A stretch of 64,000 nucleotides of DNA from G965261775 sp965261775. Its GTDB lineage: Bacteria; Pseudomonadota; Gammaproteobacteria; Eutrophobiales; Eutrophobiaceae. Positions within the stretch are counted from its first letter, which is position 1. Each line of letters begins with the position of its first letter. The stretch lies in the NCBI GenBank assembly GCA_965261775.1, contig OZ253477.1, forward strand, positions 558,001-622,000, read 5' to 3'. The notes under the pieces are model-generated. The model did no database searches and had not been told where the DNA came from. It worked only from the letters and a program-made list of their open reading frames with translations. Made by a program: the position numbers and the translations under genes. Of this stretch, positions 1 to 9,585 are shown piece by piece.

Positions 1-1519
1 TTCAGGGGAAAAACGTGTGGCGACAACCCCCGATGTTATCGGTTGGCTGAAAAAATCAGGTTACGAGGTGGCCGTTGAGGCCGGTGCCGGCACGGCGGCC
101 AATTTTTCAGATGACGCCTATCGTGAGGCCGGTGCTGAAATAATGATGGATACCCGACAGTTATGGGAATCGGCTGATATTCTCTTGAAGGTCAGAGCCC
201 CAGAAGAGGCAGAAACGGATTATCTACATGAAGGGCAAACCCTGATCAGTTTTATCTGGCCGGCACAGAATGAAGCCTTGATGCAGAAACTCTCCGCCAA
301 AGCGATCAATGTGCTGGCGATGGACAGTGTTCCGCGTATTTCCCGCGCACAGAAAATGGATGCGCTCAGTTCCATGGCTAATATCGCCGGATACCGGGCA
401 GTTATTGAAGCTTCACACAATTTCGGACGTTTCTTTACCGGTCAGATTACCGCTGCTGGCAAAGTCCTTCCGGCAAAAGTGCTGGTGATCGGAGCGGGCG
501 TGGCCGGTCTGGCCGCCATCGGTACGGCCAACAGCCTGGGAGCGGTGGTGCGCGCCTTTGATACACGCCCGGCGGTCAAAGAGCAGATTGAGAGCATGGG
601 CGCCGAGTTCCTGATGCTGGATTTTGAAGAAGACGGTAGCGGCGAAGGGGGTTATGCGAAAGTCATGAGCGATGAGTTCATCGCCGCAGAAATGGCGCTT
701 TTTACCAAACAGGCCAAAGAGGTCGATATTATTATCACGACGGCGCTTATCCCCGGTAAACCCGCACCAAAGCTGATCAACGCCGAGATGGTGAAGTCTA
801 TGAAAAACGGCAGTGTGATTGTCGATTTAGCGGCGGAACAGGGTGGCAACTGTGCGTTAACCCGAAAAGACGATATTTTCGTCAGTGATAACGGCGTTAC
901 GATTATCGGCTATACCGATTTGCCCAGTCGTCTGCCGACACAATCCAGTCAACTCTATGCCACCAATCTGCGACATTTACTGACAGACATGACCCCTGAG
1001 AAAGACGGGCAGATCACCATTGATTTTGAAGATGAAGTCGTTCGCGGCGCGACCGTGATAAAAGCCGGGGAGATTACCTGGCCGCCCCCGCCGGTAAAAC
1101 TTTCAGCCGCACCGCCCCCGAAATCTGCCGGGGCATCGCTGGCGCCAGCGCTAAAAGAAGAGACAAAATCAAAACCGGGGGGATTTCGGCAGATGTTGCC
1201 GGTATTGCTCGGCGCCGTTGCGCTCGGCTTTCTTGGGACGGTAGCGCCGCCCTCTTTTATGGCACATTTTACCGTCTTCGTACTGGCCTGCTTTATCGGT
1301 TACATGGTGATCTGGAATGTAACCCCTTCCCTGCATACGCCGTTGATGAGTGTAACCAATGCGGTAAGCAGCATCATCATCATCGGGGCCCTGATACAGA
1401 TATCTTCTTCGGATACGCTGCTGGTTGCGCTGGCCGCGCTTGGCGTTTTGATCACCAGTATTAACATTACCGGCGGGTTCGCCATCACCCAGCGCATGCT
1501 GCGGATGTTCAGAAAATAA
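1..1519 (+). CDS. pntA: NAD(P) transhydrogenase subunit alpha, 5'-truncated by window edge
   Basis: Alpha subunit of the proton-pumping nicotinamide nucleotide transhydrogenase, which moves hydride between NADH and NADP+ at the inner membrane. The frame is already open at base 2 and reads SGEKRVATTP, matching the start region of the family, so the GTG at 17 is internal and roughly the first ten codons lie outside the window. The NAD-binding glycine motif GAGVAGLAAIG is near visible residue 160, the RAFDTRP segment follows, and three to four hydrophobic segments fill the last 110 residues before MLRMFRK. The Escherichia coli protein is 510 residues, so little is missing. The gene lies 14 bases before pntB and forms an operon with it. 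Confidence 0.96.
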   Translation, partial: SGEKRVATTPDVIGWLKKSGYEVAVEAGAGTAANFSDDAYREAGAEIMMDTRQLWESADILLKVRAPEEAETDYLHEGQTLISFIWPAQNEALMQKLSAKAINVLAMDSVPRISRAQKMDALSSMANIAGYRAVIEASHNFGRFFTGQITAAGKVLPAKVLVIGAGVAGLAAIGTANSLGAVVRAFDTRPAVKEQIESMGAEFLMLDFEEDGSGEGGYAKVMSDEFIAAEMALFTKQAKEVDIIITTALIPGKPAPKLINAEMVKSMKNGSVIVDLAAEQGGNCALTRKDDIFVSDNGVTIIGYTDLPSRLPTQSSQLYATNLRHLLTDMTPEKDGQITIDFEDEVVRGATVIKAGEITWPPPPVKLSAAPPPKSAGASLAPALKEETKSKPGGFRQMLPVLLGAVALGFLGTVAPPSFMAHFTVFVLACFIGYMVIWNVTPSLHTPLMSVTNAVSSIIIIGALIQISSSDTLLVALAALGVLITSINITGGFAITQRMLRMFRK

Positions 1520-1533
1520 CGGGAGTAGGTACC

Positions 1534-2937
1534 ATGTCAGAAGGTCTAGTAACCGCGGCTTATATTGGCGCGACGATTCTGTTTATCCTGACCCTGAGGG
1601 GCTTGAGCCACCAGGAAACCTCACGGAGGGGTAACATCTACGGCATCATCGGCATGACCATCGCCATACTGGCAACGGTGTTCGGCGAGGTTAGCAGTAA
1701 TTTTCACCTGATCATCATCACCATGCTGATCGGCGGAAGCATCGGTCTCATTGTTGCCAGAAAGGTGGAAATGACGCAGATGCCAGAACTGGTCGCCATC
1801 CTGCACAGTCTGGTGGGCCTGGCGGCGGTATTGGTAGGTTATGTCAATTTTATGGACCCCACGATATCCTTTCCCACTGCTGCCGAGGAACTGATCCATA
1901 CCATTGAAATCTATATCGGCGTTTTGATTGGCGCGGTAACCTTTTCAGGTTCCGTCGTGGCATTCGGCAAGCTGAGCGGCAAATTGAGCAGTAACCCATG
2001 GTTGCTGCCCGCCCGCCATTACCTGAATTTAGCCCTGCTCATCATCGTGATTTATCTGGGTTTTTTGTTCGCGCAGCAAACCGAAGCGGGCGCCGGGATG
2101 TGGCCGCTAGTTGCGATGACGGCCATCGCTCTTTTCTTCGGAATACACATGGTTATGGCGATTGGCGGTGCTGATATGCCGGTAGTCATCTCCATGCTGA
2201 ACAGTTATTCCGGCTGGGCTGCCTCGGCGACCGGTTTCATGTTGTCCAACGATTTGTTAATTGTGGTCGGTGCGCTGGTGGGTAGTAGCGGCGCGATACT
2301 GAGCTATATCATGTGCCGCGCCATGAACCGCAAATTCCTGTCCGTAATTGCCGGTGGCTTTGGAACGGATTCGGGCGGCGGTACCCGCGATACAGGCGAG
2401 GAGCAGGGAGAGGTCAACTCAATTACAAAGGCAGATGTTGTGGAACTCCTGACCAATGCCAAAGAAGTCATGTTCATCCCCGGTTATGGCATGGCGGTAG
2501 CGCAGGCACAGCATACCGTGAACGAAATCACCAAGGTACTGCAAGGCAGAGGCATCAATGTCCGCTTTGGCATTCATCCGGTGGCAGGGCGTATGCCGGG
2601 GCACATGAACGTGCTCCTGGCCGAAGCAAGGGTACCTTATGATATTGTGTTTGAAATGGATGAGATTAACGCGGATTTTCCGAACATTGATGTCAGCATT
2701 ATCATTGGCGCGAACGATATCGTCAATCCTTCCGCACAGGAAGACCCCGACAGCCCTATTGCCGGTATGCCGGTACTGGAATGCTGGAAAAGTAAAACGA
2801 GCATCGTCCTGAAACGGAGCATGGCGACAGGCTATGCCGGTATTCAGAACCCGCTTTTCTTCAAGGAAAATACGTGTATGTATTTCGGGGATGCAAAAGA
2901 AAATCTGGACTCAGTGTTAAAAGGCTTGTCTGAATAA
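1534..2937 (+). CDS. pntB: NAD(P) transhydrogenase subunit beta
   Basis: Beta subunit of the membrane transhydrogenase: an N-terminal half of about nine membrane helices forms the proton channel and a C-terminal Rossmann domain binds NADP(H). The NADP-binding segment PGYGMAVAQAQ is near residue 314 and the HPVAGRMPGHMNVLLAEA and GANDIVNP motifs follow. Length 467 residues is close to the Escherichia coli 462. The ATG follows a GGGAG ribosome site and comes 14 bases after pntA, so the pair is co-transcribed. The complex supplies NADPH for biosynthesis, fitting the fatty-acid and one-carbon genes elsewhere in the window. Confidence 0.97.
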   Translation: MSEGLVTAAYIGATILFILTLRGLSHQETSRRGNIYGIIGMTIAILATVFGEVSSNFHLIIITMLIGGSIGLIVARKVEMTQMPELVAILHSLVGLAAVLVGYVNFMDPTISFPTAAEELIHTIEIYIGVLIGAVTFSGSVVAFGKLSGKLSSNPWLLPARHYLNLALLIIVIYLGFLFAQQTEAGAGMWPLVAMTAIALFFGIHMVMAIGGADMPVVISMLNSYSGWAASATGFMLSNDLLIVVGALVGSSGAILSYIMCRAMNRKFLSVIAGGFGTDSGGGTRDTGEEQGEVNSITKADVVELLTNAKEVMFIPGYGMAVAQAQHTVNEITKVLQGRGINVRFGIHPVAGRMPGHMNVLLAEARVPYDIVFEMDEINADFPNIDVSIIIGANDIVNPSAQEDPDSPIAGMPVLECWKSKTSIVLKRSMATGYAGIQNPLFFKENTCMYFGDAKENLDSVLKGLSE

Positions 2938-3138
2938 TATAACAGACATTATCCTTTTTCACTCATCACACCTGTAATCAGTAACTTATATTTGTGGCCT
3001 TTCTCAGGTGTTAAGTTGAGGGTCTGAATTACGCAAAATGGGAGAGATTATCAATAGTAGAACGTCAACGTGTCTTGACAAATCCTTCACTGCCCCAGGC
3101 ACTATCAAATTAGTAAAAAACAGGAGAACGGCCTAAAG

Positions 3139-3633
3139 TTAACGCACTGCCTTTATAAAGGGATGTCTGATCTTGTCGTTTCGCTTGAGGGCAATCCTGT
3201 CAGCGAGACCTGCATTGATTTCCAGAACGTAGCGCACCGGTTCACTTGAAGTAATAGTCTTTTCCGAATGCGGTCGGGCATTTTTATGGATATTTGCCAC
3301 GCTGCCATCATCCCGGATGAAGACCATATCAAGCGGGATAAGGGTATTTTTCATCCACATTCTCGCTGTAATCACTTTATCAAAGACAAACAGCATCCCG
3401 GCGTTTTCGTCCATGGAGGGACGATGCATCAACCCCTTTCTTTGGTCCGGCCCTTTCAGGGCCAGTTCTACCTTAAAACGGTGTTCACCGGTATCAGTAA
3501 TGATGATGAGCTGATTGACATCGGTTTCGGTACAGCTGGAATAAACAGGGTAAAACAAAAAAAGGCCTGCCAAAACGGCAGTCCGTGAACGCAGTAACAC
3601 AAAAGATGCCAAACGGTATGTTTGAAGGCTCAT
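3139..3633 (-). CDS. secreted DUF192 family protein
   Basis: A 164-residue exported protein of the DUF192 family, whose biochemical role is unknown. I chose the ATG at 3633 because GAAGGA lies about ten bases upstream; a longer frame from 3678 has no ribosome site. The first 30 residues are a basic and then hydrophobic signal sequence (LAGLFLFYPVYSSC); the Cys is not in a convincing lipobox. The DUF192 core follows: GLMHRPSMDENAGMLFVFD, then MWMKNTLIPLDMVFI, then VLEINAGLADR. It stands alone, transcribed away from the aminotransferase gene at 3812. Family assignment is firm; function is not known. Confidence 0.88.
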   Translation of the reverse strand: MSLQTYRLASFVLLRSRTAVLAGLFLFYPVYSSCTETDVNQLIIITDTGEHRFKVELALKGPDQRKGLMHRPSMDENAGMLFVFDKVITARMWMKNTLIPLDMVFIRDDGSVANIHKNARPHSEKTITSSEPVRYVLEINAGLADRIALKRNDKIRHPFIKAVR

Positions 3634-3811
3634 GGATATAGTATCCTTCAGAATAGACAGTAGCGCAAATGAAGTCATAAATACGCGATAGCCTCACCTT
3701 GTTGACACAACGGCAGGAACTATTGTTTAGTACCCGTTAGATAGCCGATAGAAAAGGTTTATCATACTTGTCATTATTATTTTCCTCACTACATTCAGGA
3801 GGGGCGCGTGA

Positions 3812-4948
3812 ATGGATATTGACGAACTGATCAAAAAAGAGTTTCAACTGGATGATGGACTTATTTATCTGAATCATGCCGCTGTCGCTCCGTGGCCAAA
3901 ACGGACCATGGAGGCTGTTCAGCGCTTTGGTGAGGAAAATTGCCGTACAGGGGCAATGCATTATGCTCGCTGGACGCAGACTGAAAATAAATTGCGGAAA
4001 CAACTGCAATGGTTAATCAACGCCCCTTCCGTGGAGGATATCGCCTTGCTAAAAAATACGTCCGAGGCGCTGTCTGTTGTCGCGGAAGGCATTGATTGGC
4101 AACCGGGCGATAATATCGTCACGTCCTCTGAGGAGTTTCCTTCCAACCGCATTCCCTGGCAAGCTCAGGAGGACAAGGGAACCAGGCTTCGTGAAGTGGA
4201 TATTTCAACGGATTCGCCAGAGCAGCAACTGATTAACGCCTGCGACAAAAAAACGCGCCTGCTCACAATCAGTTCCATCCAGTATAGTTCTGGCAGACGC
4301 CTGAATTTAGAAATTTTAGGCCGCTTTTGTCATGAAAACCGGATATTGTTCTGCATTGACGCCATTCAAAGTCTGGGGGTTATCCCGTTTGATGCACAGG
4401 CGATCAAGGCTGATTTTGTCATGGCGGACGCGCATAAATGGATGTTGGGGCCGGAGGGTATCGCACTCTTTTATTGCGCTCCTTCCGTCCGCCCACTTTT
4501 AAAACTGCACCAGTTCGGGTGGCATATGGTTGAGGATATGGGAAATTATGATCGCAAGGACTGGCAGGCTGCCAGTTCCGCCCGGCGTTTTGAGTGCGGT
4601 AGTCCCAATATGCTGGGAATACATGCCTTGTCCGCAAGTCTGTCGCTTTTTGAAGCGATTGGGATGGACGAAATATCTAAAATAATAATGAATAATACAC
4701 GATATATCTTTGATTATATTAAAGATAATAATAGTATTTCTTTACTGACACCTGATTGTGAATCACAGTTTGGCGGGATTGTCAGTTTTAGGATAATTGA
4801 CCAGGATAATGGCGAATTCCATCACAAGCTCTTGAATAATAAGGTTATTTGTGCACACCGTGCAGGAGGGATACGACTTTCTCCACATTTTTATACGCCC
4901 CTCGAAAAAATTAATAAAGCACTTGATATAATCAGATCAAGTCTTTGA
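3812..4948 (+). CDS. PLP-dependent aminotransferase class V family protein
   Basis: A 378-residue fold-type I PLP enzyme of the class V family (cysteine desulfurase, isopenicillin-N epimerase and kynureninase relatives). The PLP lysine is in MADAHKWMLGPEG near residue 209, preceded by the cofactor aspartate in CIDAIQSLGV near 175; NHAAVAPWP is the N-terminal substrate loop. No active Cys loop typical of IscS/SufS is evident, so the substrate cannot be called. A strong AGGAGGGG site lies seven bases before the ATG. The last ~280 bases are clearly richer in A and T than the rest of the gene. It converges on tatD with one base between stops. Confidence 0.85.
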   Translation: MDIDELIKKEFQLDDGLIYLNHAAVAPWPKRTMEAVQRFGEENCRTGAMHYARWTQTENKLRKQLQWLINAPSVEDIALLKNTSEALSVVAEGIDWQPGDNIVTSSEEFPSNRIPWQAQEDKGTRLREVDISTDSPEQQLINACDKKTRLLTISSIQYSSGRRLNLEILGRFCHENRILFCIDAIQSLGVIPFDAQAIKADFVMADAHKWMLGPEGIALFYCAPSVRPLLKLHQFGWHMVEDMGNYDRKDWQAASSARRFECGSPNMLGIHALSASLSLFEAIGMDEISKIIMNNTRYIFDYIKDNNSISLLTPDCESQFGGIVSFRIIDQDNGEFHHKLLNNKVICAHRAGGIRLSPHFYTPLEKINKALDIIRSSL

Positions 4949-4949
4949 T

Positions 4950-5714
4950 TTATGAAAATAAATTATAGTAATTTTTTGTGGTTTGTTCAGCAACAAACTC
5001 GTGGTCCAGTTGCTTTAATGCAGCGATACTTTCAGCTACATAGCGCACATAGGCCGGTTGATTGGTCTTGCCTCTGAAAGGCGTTGGGGCCAAGTAGGGT
5101 GAATCGGTCTCGATTAACATCGATTCCAGCGGGACAAGACTTGCTGTTTCCTTCTGTTTTGTGGCGTTTTTAAATGTGATAATCCCGGAAAAAGAGATCA
5201 GAAAATTCAGATCCATCGCGGCCTTTGCCGTCTCCCAGTCTTCCACAAAACAGTGCATTACGCCGCCGACTTCATCGGCGCCCTCTTCTCTCAATATTCG
5301 AATCACGTCGTCTTTCGCTTCACGAGTATGGATAATCAACGGCTTTTTGATAGTTTTGGCAGCCGCGATGTGAGTACGAAAACGATCTTGTTGCCAAGTC
5401 AGATCGCCCGAACTGCGAAAATAATCCAACCCGGTTTCACCAATGGCGACAACTTCATCAGACTGCGCCAGTTCAAGCAGGTCTTCCACTGAAACTTCAT
5501 CATTAAGTTCCGTATTGGGATGTACGCCAACCGAGGCCGATATGGCATCATGCGCCCTGGCCAGCTGGATAATCTCGGGTGAACCTTCTAGATCAATGGC
5601 GACGCAGAGCATATGCTCCACGCCATTTTGCGCGGCGTTATGCAGAATATCCTGAACATGTATCGATTCTTTCAGCAGAGGGATATGGCAGTGCGAATCT
5701 ACCAGCGATGGCAT
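4950..5714 (-). CDS. tatD: TatD family metal-dependent hydrolase (YcfH-like)
   Basis: A 254-residue TIM-barrel hydrolase of the TatD DNase family. Metal ligands visible are the N-terminal SHCH (residues 7-10), the glutamate in GETGLDY, histidines in IIHTR and MHCF, and the aspartate in ETDSPYL near 207. Family members are magnesium-dependent 3'-5' exonucleases or related hydrolases. The holB-pilZ-tatD order here is common in gammaproteobacteria, where this is the YcfH branch; the three genes follow each other on the minus strand with short gaps, so it is probably the last gene of the large fab-tmk-holB operon. Confidence 0.9.
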   Translation of the reverse strand: MPSLVDSHCHIPLLKESIHVQDILHNAAQNGVEHMLCVAIDLEGSPEIIQLARAHDAISASVGVHPNTELNDEVSVEDLLELAQSDEVVAIGETGLDYFRSSGDLTWQQDRFRTHIAAAKTIKKPLIIHTREAKDDVIRILREEGADEVGGVMHCFVEDWETAKAAMDLNFLISFSGIITFKNATKQKETASLVPLESMLIETDSPYLAPTPFRGKTNQPAYVRYVAESIAALKQLDHEFVAEQTTKNYYNLFS

Positions 5715-5732
5715 ACAATTTACGAGACCGAT

Positions 5733-6086
5733 TTATATCGTGTGCGTTGGGCGGCCGGATTGTAACGCCCCGACAAGTTGATTTTCAATCTTGCTCTTGG
5801 TTGCTCCATTATCTAATTCACTGAATTGGAGACCAATGCCCGCTGTCTTATTCCCTTGGGAGCCTTTCGGAGTGATCCAAACAACCTTACCCGCTACCGG
5901 CAACTTGGCTTTGTTATCAACCAGCGTTAAAAGCATGAATACTTCTTCTCCCAACTGGTAGGATTTTGTCGTCGGAATAAATAATCCACCATTCTTTATA
6001 AAAGGCATATAGGCGGTATACAGCGCGTTTTTATCCCGAATAGCCAAAGATAATATACCCTGCTTTAACTCATCTGCTTTTTCCAC
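5733..6086 (-). CDS. pilZ: type IV pilus PilZ domain protein
   Basis: A small PilZ-domain protein, family known for type IV pilus biogenesis and c-di-GMP-linked motility. I place the start at the GTG at 6086: AGAGGA lies about seven bases upstream and the product is 117 residues, the usual PilZ length. An upstream open frame to 6137 overlaps holB and has no ribosome site. The domain core is PFIKNGGLFIPT, then VVWITPKGSQGNKTAGIGLQF near the C-terminus. The N-terminal RxxxR and the (D/N)xSxxG c-di-GMP motif are not seen, as in many type IV pilus PilZ proteins that do not bind c-di-GMP. It sits 13 bases after holB. Confidence 0.87.
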   Translation of the reverse strand: MEKADELKQGILSLAIRDKNALYTAYMPFIKNGGLFIPTTKSYQLGEEVFMLLTLVDNKAKLPVAGKVVWITPKGSQGNKTAGIGLQFSELDNGATKSKIENQLVGALQSGRPTHTI

Positions 6087-6099
6087 TGAAATTTCCTCT

Positions 6100-7089
6100 C
6101 TATTTAATTTTTCGGTATTCAAGCAAAACCTGCTCAAGAATATGTAAGGGATTATAATTCATCGGCCCCACAAGTTCCTCATATTTTGCCTGTATAAAAT
6201 CATAATAATGTATCAATACAGATAGATCTAGCGCTTTTATAAGGTTCTGCAAATTCTCTTGAGCATCAAAATCTGATAGATTTTCCCGTCTACCAAACAA
6301 TTTTACCCGAATCATATCCCGCATCAACTGCAATAGACAAACTAACACGTTTTCGCAACCGTGTCCCTGCCAGGCGGCGGCGATCTGAACGACATCCACT
6401 CCCTTCTTTCGGCGTGCCTGTGTTAAATCCTCTAGTAATTGCCGCCGTAGCGTAAAATACCCGTCCTCCAGAAGTGATAACGCCCGCAAAGGCAGGCCTT
6501 GACTCAGACGAAGCAACAGATCGGCGGAAATATCCGATTTTTCCGGCAGTTTTTCTTCAAGCCAGTTCAGGACAGCTGGATCATAGCTCGGGCGAAAATC
6601 GATGCGCTGGCAACGACTGCGAATCGTGACGGGCAAGCGCAAAGGATGATACGTCAATAACAGCAGGATAGATTGACCGGGGGGCTCTTCCAGCGTTTTC
6701 AACAGCGTATTGGCCGCCGCCCGATTCATCGCGTCTGCCGGTTCAAGCAATACAATCTTGAAATGGCTCAGAAAGCTTTTCAGGCTGACATAATGAATTA
6801 ATTCCCGAATCTGCGCGATCTTGATCTGTTTTCCCGGCCCATCAGGCTCCACTAAACTTAAATCGGGATGGTTACCCGCCTGAAAAAGCCGACAACTGTT
6901 ACAATTGCCGCAGGCTTCCTTATTGTCATTCGAGAGGCAGAGAATCTGCATGGCCAGGCTCAATGCAAACTGCCTAAGCCCGATGCCTTCCGATCCGCGC
7001 AGTAACAATGCATGAGGCAGACGTTGCTGCCGTTGCATTTGCAATACACGTTGCCACTCGTTATTTTGCCATGGGTAAATATTCAACAT
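6100..7089 (-). CDS. holB: DNA polymerase III subunit delta-prime
   Basis: Clamp-loader subunit of 329 residues that helps load the beta sliding clamp at replication forks. Visible features are the P-loop-like but degenerate LLLRGSEGIGLRQFALSLA, the zinc module CGNCNSC near residue 60, the conserved ANTLLKTLEEPP near 127 and the sensor TIRSRCQRIDF near 158. The first codon lies inside the last codons of tmk (7-base overlap), indicating translational coupling. The order tmk-holB-pilZ-tatD is standard for this part of gammaproteobacterial chromosomes. Confidence 0.94.
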   Translation of the reverse strand: MLNIYPWQNNEWQRVLQMQRQQRLPHALLLRGSEGIGLRQFALSLAMQILCLSNDNKEACGNCNSCRLFQAGNHPDLSLVEPDGPGKQIKIAQIRELIHYVSLKSFLSHFKIVLLEPADAMNRAAANTLLKTLEEPPGQSILLLLTYHPLRLPVTIRSRCQRIDFRPSYDPAVLNWLEEKLPEKSDISADLLLRLSQGLPLRALSLLEDGYFTLRRQLLEDLTQARRKKGVDVVQIAAAWQGHGCENVLVCLLQLMRDMIRVKLFGRRENLSDFDAQENLQNLIKALDLSVLIHYYDFIQAKYEELVGPMNYNPLHILEQVLLEYRKIK

Positions 7090-7733
7090 AGTTTTTTATC
7101 TTTCAGGATATCCGCTATCTGCTGTTTGACCACTTCAACCGGTTTTGCGGCATCAATAATGACAAAGCGTTCAGGTTCGTTATGTGCCCTTTCCAGATAA
7201 CATGCACGCACCCGTTTGAAAAAAGCAGGCGTTTCCTGCTCGAAACGGTCGGCGTGACCGCCGCGCCTGTCTATCCGACGAAGTCCCGCTTCAACATCCA
7301 GATCAAATAACAGGGTCAGGTCTGGTTTCCGTCTCCATTCCATCCAGTTTTCCAACTGCCGGATTCGCTCTGCTGTAATGCCCCTGCCCCCACCCTGATA
7401 AGCATAACTGGAGTCGGTGAAGCGATCACACACTACCGCTTTGCCTGCGCTCAGGGCAGGCGCTATTATTTCTTTGATATGTTGGGATCGGGCAGAGAAG
7501 AGCAACAATAATTCAGTCTCGTCGCTTAAACCGGTATAGCGGCCACCCAGCAATATTTTGCGTATCTGGTCTCCGCTTTCAGTACCACCCGGTTCACGCG
7601 TCAATACCACATCCCATGCCGCCTCGGTCAGAACCTCGTCAATATAGCTACTCAGGGTACTCTTTCCTGCGCCTTCACCGCCTTCAAGCGTGATAAATAA
7701 TCCTTTTTTTGATCTGGGCTTCTTCAAGCTCAT
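7083..7733 (-). CDS. tmk: thymidylate kinase
   Basis: Phosphorylates dTMP to dTDP in the cytoplasm. The 216-residue product has the Walker A motif LEGGEGAGKSTL near residue 17, the dTMP-binding TREPGGTE near 45, the DRF motif (VVCDRFTDSSYAYQGGGRG) near 100 and the lid RRGGHADRFEQE near 155. It overlaps mltG upstream by four bases (ATGA) and holB downstream by seven, so the three are translated in a coupled row. Confidence 0.95.
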   Translation of the reverse strand: MSLKKPRSKKGLFITLEGGEGAGKSTLSSYIDEVLTEAAWDVVLTREPGGTESGDQIRKILLGGRYTGLSDETELLLLFSARSQHIKEIIAPALSAGKAVVCDRFTDSSYAYQGGGRGITAERIRQLENWMEWRRKPDLTLLFDLDVEAGLRRIDRRGGHADRFEQETPAFFKRVRACYLERAHNEPERFVIIDAAKPVEVVKQQIADILKDKKLC

Positions 7734-8734
7734 CGTTTTAGTTGATATTTGGCAACCGCCTGCTGATGTTCGCGCAGTGTTTCTGAAAAATAATGTGAAC
7801 CGTCCCCTTTTGAAACAAAGTAAAGATACTTGCCCTTTATCGGATTTAGTGCAGCATGAATGGCCTCGCGCCCGACCAGAGCGATAGGTCCCGGCGGCAA
7901 CCCTGTGTAGCGGTAAGTGTTATAGGGCGAGTCAATATCCAAGTCCCTTTTTCGTATATTACCGTCAAATTGCTTTCCCATGGCATAGATCACAGTCGGA
8001 TCAGTCTGCAATTTCATATTTTTTTCCAGTCGTCGTACAAATACACCCGCAATAATTTTGCGTTCACCGGCAAATCCGGTCTCTTTTTCAATAATGGATG
8101 CCATTGTCAAAGCCTGATACGGATTCTGATAAGGGAGGTCTTCTGTACGGTTTTGCCATTCTTCCCGTAAAACTGATCGTAGATGTTGGCGGGCTTTTTC
8201 CAGAAGTTCCCGATCTGTTATTCCCCTGTGAAAGTGGTAAGTCTCTGATAAAAAAAGACCTTCCGCATTTGTTTCAGGATAAGCCAGCGCTTTTGCCAAT
8301 TCCACTGCATTATCACTGTTCAGAGTATTCTCAATGAACTCGTTTCGATGCATTGCTCGCAACATCTCGCGCACATTCCAGCCCTCGATCAAAGTGAAGG
8401 CATACTGGATGGCCTTTCCAGAAACAAACAACTCCAACAGTTCGGCGGGTTTCAGTCCGGGGAGAATCTCGTATTCGCCACTCCTGATCTGCCTTGTGCT
8501 GCCGGAGAATCTCGCCAAAAACTCAAAATATAGACTGTTACCAACAAGATTAGCTGATATGAGTCTTTTGTTGACCTCAGCAAATGACATCCCTTTTTTT
8601 ATCGTGAAAATGAGGGGCTTTTGCAAATTAACCGGTGTTTGCAAAAAACGCCGGTAATCCTGATACAATAGTAGCAGGGTAACGCTGAGCATCGCTCCCG
8701 TGAGGAATAGAAGCCTACCCACCCGCTTTGTCAT
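7730..8734 (-). CDS. mltG: endolytic murein transglycosylase MltG
   Basis: Membrane-anchored lytic transglycosylase (YceG family) thought to end glycan strand growth in peptidoglycan. The ATG at 8734 overlaps the pabC stop as ATGA, so I prefer it to a TTG five codons upstream; it gives 334 residues. One membrane helix (LLFLTGAMLSVTLLLLY) lies at residues 7-25, followed by a periplasmic LysM-like region (KGMSFAEVNKRL) and the catalytic domain with the glutamate in ASIIEKETG near residue 215 and the family motif NTYRYTGLPPGPI near 283. It is coupled to pabC and tmk, a conserved arrangement. Confidence 0.94.
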   Translation of the reverse strand: MTKRVGRLLFLTGAMLSVTLLLLYQDYRRFLQTPVNLQKPLIFTIKKGMSFAEVNKRLISANLVGNSLYFEFLARFSGSTRQIRSGEYEILPGLKPAELLELFVSGKAIQYAFTLIEGWNVREMLRAMHRNEFIENTLNSDNAVELAKALAYPETNAEGLFLSETYHFHRGITDRELLEKARQHLRSVLREEWQNRTEDLPYQNPYQALTMASIIEKETGFAGERKIIAGVFVRRLEKNMKLQTDPTVIYAMGKQFDGNIRKRDLDIDSPYNTYRYTGLPPGPIALVGREAIHAALNPIKGKYLYFVSKGDGSHYFSETLREHQQAVAKYQLKR

Positions 8735-9564
8735 AAACCCGCGATACAATGCTCCGCCTCCAGCATCTGTTGAACCCGCCGCGTCACTGGCCCCGGTGAC
8801 AACACTTGATTTTCAATCCTCCTGACAGGCCAGACCCCGATCAGGCTGTTACAGATAAATATTTCACTGGCCTGCAACAACTGCTCTCCAGATATTTTAT
8901 TTTGCGATACCTTTAAGTTTAACGTAGACGAAAGCGCTATGATTTTTTCCCTGACAATACCGGCAATTCCACATTCAGTAATGGCAGGAGTAATCAGATC
9001 ATTGCCTTCCGTAATAAAAAGATTGCTCATCGTGCCCCCGATGATATTACCGTTGATATCCATTACAAGGCCTTCGGTCACCGCAGGATTATGCCATTCC
9101 GCGCGCGCCATAATCTGCTCCAGTCGATTCAGATGCTTAATTCCTGCCAGCGCGGGGTTGATGCCATAACGATATCGGCAAAGGCGGACACAGATGCCGT
9201 TTTTCGAATTGTCCGCCAGATATTCTGGCCATGGGTAAAGCGCGACGATTCTGCACGGCACGGTATGTTCGGGGAAGGCGTAACCCCGTCCGCTCTGCCC
9301 TCGCGTCAGGATAATTTTAATCACGGCCTTTTGGTTGGAGTCTAGCAGAAACGCTATCTCCTCGCGGAGCTTTTCAACATCCGGCATGGGCAGATTTAGC
9401 CTTTCGCAACCCAGACGCAATCTCGCAAAATGTTCTCCTAGACAGAGTGGTTTGTTTTCAGCCACCGCTATCGTTTCAAAAAGGCCGTCGCCATAATGTA
9501 AGCCGCGATCATGAAATGAAACCGTATCCTGCATTTCACCGTTGATGAGTATCTTGACGGCCAT
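8731..9564 (-). CDS. pabC: aminodeoxychorismate lyase
   Basis: Class IV PLP enzyme that converts 4-amino-4-deoxychorismate to p-aminobenzoate and pyruvate for folate synthesis. The 277-residue product starts with the family pattern HDRGLHYGDGLFET (residues 18-31); the PLP lysine is in AGIKHLNRLEQ near 142 and the cofactor loop GTMSNLFI near 178. It sits between fabF and mltG, the usual place in gammaproteobacteria. A branched-chain or D-amino acid aminotransferase is the alternative within the family, but the location favours PabC. Confidence 0.92.
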   Translation of the reverse strand: MAVKILINGEMQDTVSFHDRGLHYGDGLFETIAVAENKPLCLGEHFARLRLGCERLNLPMPDVEKLREEIAFLLDSNQKAVIKIILTRGQSGRGYAFPEHTVPCRIVALYPWPEYLADNSKNGICVRLCRYRYGINPALAGIKHLNRLEQIMARAEWHNPAVTEGLVMDINGNIIGGTMSNLFITEGNDLITPAITECGIAGIVREKIIALSSTLNLKVSQNKISGEQLLQASEIFICNSLIGVWPVRRIENQVLSPGPVTRRVQQMLEAEHCIAGL

Positions 9565-9585
9565 ACTAGAGCAATGGCTATGCCC

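Noticed and set aside
17..19. GTG at 17 as the start of pntA
   Set aside because: The frame is open to base 2 and the residues before it match the family; the real start is outside the window.
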